This document shows, piece after piece, positions 7,241 through 13,396 of a stretch of DNA of 17,502 nt. Below the pieces are notes generated by a model. That model saw nothing but the letters and a program-made list of their open reading frames with translations. It made no database searches and was not told the origin of the DNA. The DNA is from Deltaproteobacteria bacterium UBA6601 (GTDB lineage: Bacteria; Myxococcota_A; UBA796; UBA9615). A program made the translations under genes and the position numbers. Positions within the stretch are counted from its first letter, which is position 1. Each line of letters opens with the position of its first letter. The stretch lies in NCBI GenBank assembly GCA_002433485.1, contig DJIF01000054.1:73357-90858 (forward strand). The letters are read 5' to 3'.

Positions 7241-8875
7241 TCAGGCACCGGGCTGTTCACTCTGTTCTGGCGAGGGGGCCAGCCCCTCATCTTCCTCACG
7301 ATCAAAACGTAGGTCCTCAATCTCCTGCTCGGTAAGCCCGGCGCTTGCCTCCACCCGTATGGAGCGGACCTGACGAGTGCTGGGATCCTCTGCGGTCACC
7401 TTGACGATGCCGTTAGCGTCAATGTCGAAGGAGACCGACACCTTGACCTCACCACGCGGAGCGGGCCTTAGACCCTCAAGAATGAATTCTCCGAGCTTCT
7501 GGTTGCCCTCAATCTTACGGCCTTCGCCCTGGTAGACCTCGATCTTGACCTCCTGCTGATCGTCCCAGGAGGTGGTAAAGGTGCGCGTCTCTCCGGTGGG
7601 TATGGAGCTATTTCGCTCGATCACCCGCTCAACAAAGCCGCCTGCTGTAGCGATACCCAGACTCTGAGGAGTCACATCAATCAACAACGACCGGTTTGGA
7701 TTGATGTTGCCCTGCATCGCGCTCAACAGACTATCCGCTTGAATCGCTGCGCCTACCGAGACCACCTCGTCGGGATTGATCCCCTTGGCCGGCGGCCGGC
7801 CGAAGTAGCTATCTACGGCCTCCTGGATGATCAGTGAGCGGGTCATCCCACCAACCATCACCACCGCCGCAATATCCTTCGGCTCAAGCCGGGCGGCGAT
7901 CAATGCTTCATCACAGACCTGGAAGGTCCGCTTCACCAACGGGAAGACCATCTGGTTGAACTGAACCCGGGTCAGGTGAGTCTTGAGGTGGACCTCCTCG
8001 CCAGCTTCGTTGGTATAGACGCTACCGACGTAGATGGTGGTTTCTTCCTCGAAGCTGAGCTTCTTCTTCGCCTCCTCAGCAGCCCGCTTGATACGCACCC
8101 GGGCTCCAACCGAACGAGAAACTGCTGTCCGCCCAGCATCGTCAAGCTGGCCCAGCAAGTAGTCGACTACGACCCCGTCAAAGTCATCCCCGCCGAGGTA
8201 GGTGTCACCTGCGGTCGACACCACCTCAAAGACATCTCCCTGAATGCGCAGAATCGAGACATCAAAAGTCCCACCACCGAGATCATAGACCGCAACGTTC
8301 TCATCCCGATGAGCCCCAAGACCATAGGCGAGGGCCGCGGCGGTTGGCTCATTGATGATGCGCAGAACCTCCAGTCCAGCGATGCGACCGGCATCTCTGG
8401 TGGCCTGTCGCTGACTGTCGTTGAAGTAAGCAGGCACGGTGATGACCGCCTGCTCTACAGACTCGCCCAGATACGACTCGGCAATCCCCTTGAGGTAGCG
8501 CAGCACATGAGCGCTGATCTCAGCGAGTGGATAGACCTGCTTGTGTACTCGAATGCGCAGATCACGGTGCGGACCCTCTAGGATCTCGTACGGGACCACT
8601 TCCCTGGCCTTCTGCACCTCAAGGCTGTCGATAGTTCGCCCAATGAGGCGCTTGGCCGAATAAACCCCGCCCTCGGGAGCCAGCATCACCTGATGGGCGG
8701 CACGCGCACCCACCAGAATCCCATCGCCTTCAACCTTGCGACCCCAGGCAAACCAAACCACCGATGGGTGGGTCCTGTTGCCCTTCTCGTCACTGATGAC
8801 CGTGGGCACTCCATCCTTGACGATGGAGACCACCGAGTTGGACGTTCCCAGGTCAATGCCAATTGCGTAAGGCAC
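7241..8875 (-). CDS. Hsp70 (DnaK-family) chaperone lacking the helical lid
   Basis: ATP-dependent chaperone of 544 residues. The actin-like nucleotide-binding domain is complete: GIDLGTSNSVV near 6-16, NEPTAAALAYGLG, DLGGGTFDVSIL and MVGGMTRS. The substrate-binding beta domain follows (NRSLLIDVTPQSLGIAT, then RNSSIPTGETRTFTT, then GIVKVTAEDPSTRQ). After EASAGLTEQEIEDL, where DnaK begins its alpha lid, the protein ends within ~30 acidic/proline-rich residues, so the lid is missing (about 95 residues shorter than E. coli DnaK, 638). The next gene begins 29 bp later, so no broken lid is hidden downstream. Start is GTG at 8875, with GGAGG about 11 bases upstream. A TATACT hexamer (8923-8928, minus strand) could be an internal -10, but no -35 is evident. 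It is probably a paralogue of the housekeeping DnaK, paired with the following J-protein. Confidence 0.92.
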   Translation of the reverse strand: MPYAIGIDLGTSNSVVSIVKDGVPTVISDEKGNRTHPSVVWFAWGRKVEGDGILVGARAAHQVMLAPEGGVYSAKRLIGRTIDSLEVQKAREVVPYEILEGPHRDLRIRVHKQVYPLAEISAHVLRYLKGIAESYLGESVEQAVITVPAYFNDSQRQATRDAGRIAGLEVLRIINEPTAAALAYGLGAHRDENVAVYDLGGGTFDVSILRIQGDVFEVVSTAGDTYLGGDDFDGVVVDYLLGQLDDAGRTAVSRSVGARVRIKRAAEEAKKKLSFEEETTIYVGSVYTNEAGEEVHLKTHLTRVQFNQMVFPLVKRTFQVCDEALIAARLEPKDIAAVVMVGGMTRSLIIQEAVDSYFGRPPAKGINPDEVVSVGAAIQADSLLSAMQGNINPNRSLLIDVTPQSLGIATAGGFVERVIERNSSIPTGETRTFTTSWDDQQEVKIEVYQGEGRKIEGNQKLGEFILEGLRPAPRGEVKVSVSFDIDANGIVKVTAEDPSTRQVRSIRVEASAGLTEQEIEDLRFDREEDEGLAPSPEQSEQPGA

Positions 8876-8931
8876 GGGGCGAAAGCCCTCCTATCCATAG
8901 AGCGCTGCAAGCGAAGATCAGGAGTATACGC

Positions 8932-9687
8932 TCACCTGCTCCTGGGCGTGCGCGCAAGAGCCAGGGCAGCGACACAACTGGCCCCAGCTGCGCGCAGACG
9001 GTCCATACACTCTCTCATGGTCCAGGTCGTCGTCACTACATCGTCGACCAGCAGCAGTCTGGCCCCCTTAAGGCGCCGCGTTTCGCTCTCACGAACGGTA
9101 AAGGCACCCTCCAGATTGGCGGCCCGCTCAGCAGCAGTGAGGAGGGCCTGAGGCGGGGTCGCCAGTCCTCGCTCAAGCCCGTAGATCAGCGGAAGTTCAA
9201 GCTCTCGGCACAGAGCTCTGGCCAGAACCGCCGCCTGATTAAAGCCACGAGAACGGAGACGGCGGTCATGCAGGGGAACCGGTACCACAGCGTCCAGCGA
9301 ATATCCCTTCAGCAGGCGCCGGCCACCCTGGGCAAAGATGCTCCCCAAAGGTCGGGAAAGCGCGAACTCACCGCCATACTTGAAACGATGAAGCAAGGCT
9401 GGAAGCAGTTCACCCGATAGGCTCGCGCAGCACCGTATAGTCGGTCTCTGAGGATCACGAATACAGTCCTCACATAAACCCGAGTCGACTTCCTGTACCC
9501 GGCCTGAAGTGGGCCCAGCCACCCCCGACTGCGCACAACGACGGCAGCTGCTAGAAGGGAGTTGTGGGACCAATCCCCTGCAAGACTCGCACAAGCCCAT
9601 CTCAGAGCTGGTGCAGAGTGACCCACAAGCAACACAGCCATCTACAACGAGCAGATTTCCCAACGCTTGCAGGCTGCGAATCAGCAC
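8932..9687 (-). CDS. comF: ComF-family phosphoribosyltransferase-like protein
   Basis: About 251 residues. The N-terminal half has zinc-finger-like Cys pairs (CVACG, CESC, CRRC, CEDC), followed by FKYGGEFALSRPLG and a phosphoribosyltransferase domain with VPVPLHDRRLRSRGFNQ and the PRPP-binding loop LLLVDDVVTTTWTM. ComF is needed for DNA uptake in naturally competent bacteria; in other species its role is unclear, so natural transformation is not proved here. The open frame can be extended to a TTG at 9738, but GTG at 9687 has an AAGGTGG seven bases upstream and sits closer to the first CxxC, so it is preferred. The gap to the rlmH stop is 88 bp with this start. It sits between rlmH and the Hsp70 gene in the same direction. 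Confidence 0.85.
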   Translation of the reverse strand: MLIRSLQALGNLLVVDGCVACGSLCTSSEMGLCESCRGLVPQLPSSSCRRCAQSGVAGPTSGRVQEVDSGLCEDCIRDPQRPTIRCCASLSGELLPALLHRFKYGGEFALSRPLGSIFAQGGRRLLKGYSLDAVVPVPLHDRRLRSRGFNQAAVLARALCRELELPLIYGLERGLATPPQALLTAAERAANLEGAFTVRESETRRLKGARLLLVDDVVTTTWTMRECMDRLRAAGASCVAALALARTPRSR

Positions 9688-9775
9688 AACCAGGCCACCT
9701 TTCCGGGCTTCTGCCCCGACTGCAGCGACGCAAGTCAAGCGCCGATCGGGTCAGATTTCGGTCGCCTTGGTGTGC

Positions 9776-10240
9776 TCAACGATGGTGGTATGGCAAGCGA
9801 GCTAGAATGGTGTGAGCCCGATACAACTGCTCCAGCAGTACCGTCCTGGCAAGCTCGTGAGGCAAGGTCATCGGCGACAGGGACAGCGAGTCCGAACAAC
9901 GCTTTCTCACCGCAGCATCAAGACCATAGGCACCACCAACAACCAGCCGGAGTTCCCGGGTTCCGCGGCTCGCCAGTTGTTCCAGCCACTGGGCCAGGCC
10001 CTCACTGGTTAAACTGCGACCCCCTTCGTCCATAGCGACATTGAGGCCAGGGCCCTCAAGCCTGGGCAACAGGCGCTCGGCTTCAAGCCGCGGGGTCTGC
10101 TCGGGAGTTCGGCCGCGCAGTTCTCGCGTCTCAGTAAGCGAAAAACGGCAAAGCCGCTCAAGGCGCCGCTGATAGTCGTCACAAAGAGTCCGGTACGCCG
10201 AGTCCCGCACCCGCCCAACTGCGACGACACTGAGCTTCAC
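9776..10240 (-). CDS. rlmH: 23S rRNA pseudouridine-1915 N3-methyltransferase RlmH
   Basis: SPOUT-class methyltransferase of 154 residues, the standard family length (E. coli RlmH 155), which methylates pseudouridine 1915 in helix 69 of 23S rRNA. Seen motifs are LNVAMDEGG-SLTSEGLAQWL, the SAM-knot LRLVVGGAYGLD, and the C-terminal LSLSPMTLPHELARTVLLEQ ending in YHH, all diagnostic. Start is GTG at 10240; only a weak purine stretch precedes it. It follows rsfS by 18 bp, a conserved pairing in many bacteria, so the two are co-transcribed. Confidence 0.95.
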   Translation of the reverse strand: MKLSVVAVGRVRDSAYRTLCDDYQRRLERLCRFSLTETRELRGRTPEQTPRLEAERLLPRLEGPGLNVAMDEGGRSLTSEGLAQWLEQLASRGTRELRLVVGGAYGLDAAVRKRCSDSLSLSPMTLPHELARTVLLEQLYRAHTILARLPYHHR

Positions 10241-10258
10241 ACTGAGCCGATCTGTGGA

Positions 10259-10642
10259 TCAGGAAGCGTGGTAGTCCATCGGGAATGGCAGCGTCTCTAC
10301 CCCGGGGATGTCGACCCTCGGCGCATCACGCCACAAACCCTCAAGGTCGTAATAGCCACGCTCGTTCTCCTGAAACAGATGTAGGATTACGTCGCCATAA
10401 TCGACCAAGACCCACTTGCCTTTATCGACACCCTCGACTCGGGCGCAGTGAAAATCATTGGCCTTTGCGACCTCTGTACAGGAAGAAATAAGCGCATCAA
10501 TATGAGGTTTTGATGAAGCCGTCACCACCAGCAGGTAATCGGCATAAGAAACCAGGTCGGATACTTCGAGCAGGACGGGATGAATCGCCTTCTTGTCGAC
10601 CGCAGCCTGGGCCAGGAGAAGAGCTTGCTTCAGGGGTTCGAT
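10259..10642 (-). CDS. rsfS: Ribosomal silencing factor RsfS, apparent ATC start
   Basis: Binds L14 on the 50S subunit and blocks subunit joining under low nutrient supply. The conserved region covers ALLLAQAAVDKKA, SYADYLLVVTASS, KGKWVLVDYGDVILHLFQE and YYDLEGLW, the complete family pattern. The first ATG/GTG/TTG in frame is GTG at 10528, which would remove the N-terminal helix and the first conserved strand. Reading upstream, the homologous frame continues to a TAA at 10643-10645 with no standard start. The codon just after the TAA is ATC (10640-10642), and a perfect GGAGG lies at 10649-10653, six bases before it. Initiation at ATC is therefore proposed, giving 127 residues. A base error or a CTG start at 10633 (15 bases from GGAGG) are alternatives. 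rlmH follows 18 bp downstream. Confidence 0.88.
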   Translation of the reverse strand: MEPLKQALLLAQAAVDKKAIHPVLLEVSDLVSYADYLLVVTASSKPHIDALISSCTEVAKANDFHCARVEGVDKGKWVLVDYGDVILHLFQENERGYYDLEGLWRDAPRVDIPGVETLPFPMDYHAS

Positions 10643-10648
10643 TTAGTG

Positions 10649-10653
10649 CCTCC
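10649..10653 (-). promoter_or_regulatory. Shine-Dalgarno deciding the rsfS start
   Basis: The minus strand reads GGAGG-CACTAA-ATC. The six-base spacer is optimal for the ATC and far too long or short for other codons in frame. The TAA in the spacer closes the frame upstream, so there is no room for a standard start further 5'. Confidence 0.65.
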
Positions 10654-10701
10654 ACAGCGAGTAGCAGCAATGCTGCACCGAATTCCTAAAGCAGATCGTA
10701 G

Positions 10702-11583
10702 TCACTGCCCACCGGCGCGGTCAAGGACAGCCTTTCGCCTGGCTCTCCGCGCCGCTTCAGTGCGGGCTGTATCAGGCACAATCACTGCACTCGGAGCGGG
10801 TCGTCTGATCTCTACCGGGATCCCGGTCAGCGACCTGCTCTCGCGGTAGCTGACCAGAACCTCCTCAGTAAGGTCACCACCGCCAACGGCGCGGCGGGGC
10901 AAGAAGCGTCCTTCCAATTCAGCGAGCAGTCGGTTGCCAGTCTCCACATCGATGTAGATAGCGCCATCCAGGCGAACCGGGGTGGTGACAATGCCCATCA
11001 AGGTCGCGGCCCGCTCAGGAGAGGTTCCAGGACTGCTGCCCGGTGCGGCAGAGACGGGCACCAGGCGCAAGCGGTAGACCCGCACCTTTCGCCCCTCAAC
11101 CGTGCCATCCTCGACCCGCTCATAAGCCAACTGCTCGGCAAAGGGCGAGATGGCCTGATCCCACATGCCCAGGGTTCTGTGCAGAATCATCGAATCACCC
11201 GGGATGCCTTTGGTGAGCGAATACGGCTCATCACTGTCATAGCGGCGAAAGATCTCCCGATCCAAACGGATCTCATCATGAACGACTTCGCCTTTATCGA
11301 TCTGCAGGAACTGATAGGTGTCGAGGTCAGCCCACATCAACTGGGCAACCGAATCTCGGCTCGGCTGAATGCCCTGCTCATCGCCGCGCCTGTCGTAGGT
11401 AGCTTCCCACAGGTGAGGGCCCAAAGACCGCAAGGTACCCGCAGAATTCGGTGGTGGCTGCTCGTAGTTAACCGCCAACTGATCGCCAGTCTGTAATGAA
11501 GGTTCAGGGCTAGGTCCGCGGCAATCGGCACCACAGCCGAGACTCAGCAGGGACAAAGCCAACCCGCAGACAGCGGCTCTCAA
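10702..11583 (-). CDS. Predicted lipoprotein of unknown function, coupled to obg
   Basis: Protein of 293 residues. A signal peptide with lipobox LSLGC (Cys17) indicates a lipid-anchored envelope protein. No family is recognised. The mature part has a Trp/Tyr-rich beta-like region (LWEATYDRRG, WADLDTYQFLQIDKG, REIFRRYDSDEPY, YIDVETGNRLLAELEG), which loosely resembles LolA/LppX-like lipid-carrier folds, but this is only an impression. The C-terminus is basic and Ala-rich (TEAARRARRKAVLDR). Start is TTG at 11583, overlapping the obg stop as TTGA; the lipobox position supports this start. The gap to rsfS (ATC start) is 59 bp. Its place inside a ribosome-assembly operon is unexpected. Confidence 0.82.
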   Translation of the reverse strand: MRAAVCGLALSLLSLGCGADCRGPSPEPSLQTGDQLAVNYEQPPPNSAGTLRSLGPHLWEATYDRRGDEQGIQPSRDSVAQLMWADLDTYQFLQIDKGEVVHDEIRLDREIFRRYDSDEPYSLTKGIPGDSMILHRTLGMWDQAISPFAEQLAYERVEDGTVEGRKVRVYRLRLVPVSAAPGSSPGTSPERAATLMGIVTTPVRLDGAIYIDVETGNRLLAELEGRFLPRRAVGGGDLTEEVLVSYRESRSLTGIPVEIRRPAPSAVIVPDTARTEAARRARRKAVLDRAGGQ

Positions 11584-12605
11584 TCTGCCCCGGAAGTAAC
11601 CGCTGCGATGGCCTTTGCAAGCTCGGATACCAGCTCCTTCATTCCGGCCCCTGTCACCGCGCTGCCACTCAGCACAGCAAGGCCCTGCTGTCGAAACCAG
11701 ATGCTCACCCGCTCAACCTCATCGGCCTCGACCAGATCCAGTTTACTCAGCAACACAATCTGCTGCCGAGCCCCAAGGGCAGGACTGTAGCGCTGCAGTT
11801 CGGAGTTCATCTTCTGAAACCGCTCCTCAACTGTGCCGTGCCCTTCGTCTTCAAATGGATCCAGGGAGATGAGATGGAGGAGAATGCGGCAGCGCTCCAC
11901 GTGACGAAGAAAACGATGTCCGAGACCAGCACCCTCTGCTGCACCCTCAATAAGGCCTGGGATGTCCGCCATCACAAAGGTTGAATAGTCCTCGGCGATC
12001 TGCACCACACCGAGGGAGGGCGCGATGGTCGTAAAGGGATAGGAGGCAACCTTGGGGCGAGCAGCACTGAGAACTGAGATCAAGGTCGACTTGCCCGCAT
12101 TGGGAAAGCCAAGTAGACCCACATCAGCGAGCAGCTTGAGCTCGAGATCAAAGTCCGCCTCAACAGCAGCGCCACCCAGTTCAAATTGGGTAGGAGCCCG
12201 CTGCGTGGAGCTCTTGAAGCTGGCATTGCCGCGGCCGCCCCGACCTCCCTCCAAGGCAACAAAATCCATCCCCTCTTCACTGAGATCAGCGAGCACCCGA
12301 GTCTTTCCCGAACGCCGAATAAGGGTCCCTACGGGCACCTCGACCACCCGGTCCTGACCTTGCGCCCCGGTCCGCATCGAAGGTCCTCCTGAGCGACCGG
12401 CTGCAGCCTTGATAATCGGCGTAAAGCGAAGCCCATGGAGCGTATTAAAGTGACGGCTGGCGCGAAAGATAATGTGGCCCCCACGGCCACCGTTACCGCC
12501 TGCAGGCCCGCCCTTGGGGACGAACTTTTCGCGACGAAAAGCGCTACAGCCGTCTCCTCCCTTACCGGAGATCGCGGTCACCCGAACTTCATCGATGAAC
12601 TTCAC
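11580..12605 (-). CDS. obg: Obg/CgtA GTPase, 50S subunit assembly
   Basis: Essential GTPase of 341 residues that binds the late 50S particle and links assembly to stress responses. The N-terminal Gly-rich Obg fold (about 1-158) has GKGGDGCSAFRREK and GGPAGGNGGRGG. The G domain has G1 GFPNAGKST (166-174), switch II DIPGLIEGA, a G4 motif that reads SKLD (287-290) in place of NKxD, and G5 SGSAVTG. There is no C-terminal OCT domain, as in many proteobacteria. Start is GTG at 12605, with GGGAGG seven bases upstream and the universal Obg N-terminus (KFIDEV). The stop overlaps the TTG of the lipoprotein gene. It follows rpmA by 106 bp, the classic rplU-rpmA-obg order. Confidence 0.96.
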   Translation of the reverse strand: MKFIDEVRVTAISGKGGDGCSAFRREKFVPKGGPAGGNGGRGGHIIFRASRHFNTLHGLRFTPIIKAAAGRSGGPSMRTGAQGQDRVVEVPVGTLIRRSGKTRVLADLSEEGMDFVALEGGRGGRGNASFKSSTQRAPTQFELGGAAVEADFDLELKLLADVGLLGFPNAGKSTLISVLSAARPKVASYPFTTIAPSLGVVQIAEDYSTFVMADIPGLIEGAAEGAGLGHRFLRHVERCRILLHLISLDPFEDEGHGTVEERFQKMNSELQRYSPALGARQQIVLLSKLDLVEADEVERVSIWFRQQGLAVLSGSAVTGAGMKELVSELAKAIAAVTSGAD

Positions 12606-12711
12606 GACAAAGCCTCCCGGAGGCCCAGGTCATGGGCCAGAGAACAACAGCACTCAACTGGGCTGCGGGAAAGGTAGGGAGCCGCGGGAGCGCGCCGAGC
12701 GCGCCGAAGTA
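12606..12711 (-). promoter_or_regulatory. rpmA-obg spacer with hairpins at the obg ribosome binding site
   Basis: On the minus strand GGCCCA-TGACC-TGGGCC (12638-12622) can form a 6-bp stem. Overlapping it, GCCTCC-G-GGAGGC (12624-12612) is nearly palindromic and pairs the obg Shine-Dalgarno GGAGG with CCTCC just upstream. Next to the rpmA stop a 9-bp unit GAGCGCGCC is repeated in tandem (plus strand 12688-12705). No U-tract terminator is visible, so read-through from rpmA is likely. Confidence 0.4.
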
Positions 12712-12972
12712 TCAGGCCTCGGCTGCGACCACGCCTACCGTCTTACGACCGTAGTTGTCGTGGCCAAAGCTCACCTTGCCATCCACCAGGGCGAAGAGCG
12801 TGTAGTCCCGCCCCAGGCCGACATTCTCGCCGGGATGAAAGGTGGTGCCGCGCTGTCGAACCAGGATGTTGCCGGCGGTAACCACCTGACCGTCGCCACG
12901 CTTCACGCCGAGGCGCTTGCCGATCGAGTCACGGCCGTTCCGAGTAGAGCCCTGCCCCTTTTTGTGTGCCAT
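12712..12972 (-). CDS. rpmA: 50S ribosomal protein bL27
   Basis: 86 residues, normal length. The N-terminus MAHKKGQGSTRNGRDS reaches the peptidyl-transferase centre in the ribosome. The family signature GNILVRQRGTTFHPGENVG is present. It starts right after Met with Ala-His-Lys, so there is no Firmicutes-type cleavable leader. ATG at 12972; 12 bp after the rplU stop, in the same operon. Confidence 0.98.
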   Translation of the reverse strand: MAHKKGQGSTRNGRDSIGKRLGVKRGDGQVVTAGNILVRQRGTTFHPGENVGLGRDYTLFALVDGKVSFGHDNYGRKTVGVVAAEA

Positions 12973-12984
12973 CTGTCCAGCCTC

Positions 12985-13293
12985 TCAGGCGTTGATCTTC
13001 GCGATGCGAAGAGTGGTGAGTGAGGAGCGGAATCCGCGCTTGCGGCGGCTGTTCTGACGCCGACGGAGCTTGAAGATAACCAGCTTAGGGCCTCGACCGT
13101 GGGCCGTAACCTCGGCCTCAACATTGGCACCATCAAGATAGGGCTGACCCACCTTTACTTCGTCACCACCGGTCATAAGGACCCGGTCAAGAGAGATCTT
13201 AGCTCCGACCTCCTGGTCGAGGCTGTCCACTGTGATGAGGTCACCTTCAGATACCTTGTACTGGCGACCACTGGTCTCGATGACGGCGTACAT
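12985..13293 (-). CDS. rplU: 50S ribosomal protein bL21
   Basis: 102 residues, matching the usual length. The N-terminus MYAVIETSGRQYKVSEGD, VGQPYLDGANVEAEV and the basic Lys/Arg-rich stretch FKLRRRQNSRRKRGFR are diagnostic; it binds 23S rRNA. ATG at 13293 has AAGGAG ten bases upstream. A strong sigma-70 promoter lies at 13346-13373, so rplU is the first gene of the ribosomal operon. Confidence 0.98.
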   Translation of the reverse strand: MYAVIETSGRQYKVSEGDLITVDSLDQEVGAKISLDRVLMTGGDEVKVGQPYLDGANVEAEVTAHGRGPKLVIFKLRRRQNSRRKRGFRSSLTTLRIAKINA

Positions 13294-13313
13294 GGGCTTC
13301 GTGCTCCTTGCTA

Positions 13314-13334
13314 CCGGGAAAATTCAGGACCCGG
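13314..13334 (-). other. Short inverted repeat in the rplU leader
   Basis: CCGGG (13334-13330), eleven bases, CCCGG (13318-13314) can form a 5-bp stem in the predicted ~45-nt leader, ending just before the AAGGAG ribosome binding site. Ribosomal-protein leaders sometimes carry autoregulatory structures, but this stem is small and could be chance. Confidence 0.25.
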
Positions 13335-13345
13335 AGCGATGGCGA

Positions 13346-13373
13346 ATGATATGGACAGATTGGAGCGTGTCAA
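13346..13373 (-). promoter_or_regulatory. Sigma-70-type promoter of the rplU operon
   Basis: On the minus strand a perfect -35 TTGACA (13373-13368) and a -10 TATCAT (13351-13346) are separated by 16 bp. Transcription would begin near 13339, about 45 nt before the rplU ATG. This is the best standard promoter in the window and separates rplU from rseP. Confidence 0.7.
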
Positions 13374-13396
13374 GCGCTTTGCGCGGTCTTCTCGGC

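Noticed and set aside
8932..9420. Plus-strand frames opposite comF and the Hsp70 gene
   Set aside because: Both are antisense to well-supported genes and encode sequences without recognisable motifs.
9688..9738. TTG start for comF at 9738
   Set aside because: No Shine-Dalgarno precedes it, whereas GTG 9687 has AAGGTGG seven bases upstream; the choice is likely but not certain.
10580..10849. Plus-strand 89-residue frame opposite the rsfS 5' end
   Set aside because: The opposite strand carries the conserved RsfS N-terminus and a lipoprotein C-terminus; the plus-strand frame has no recognised motif or ribosome binding site.
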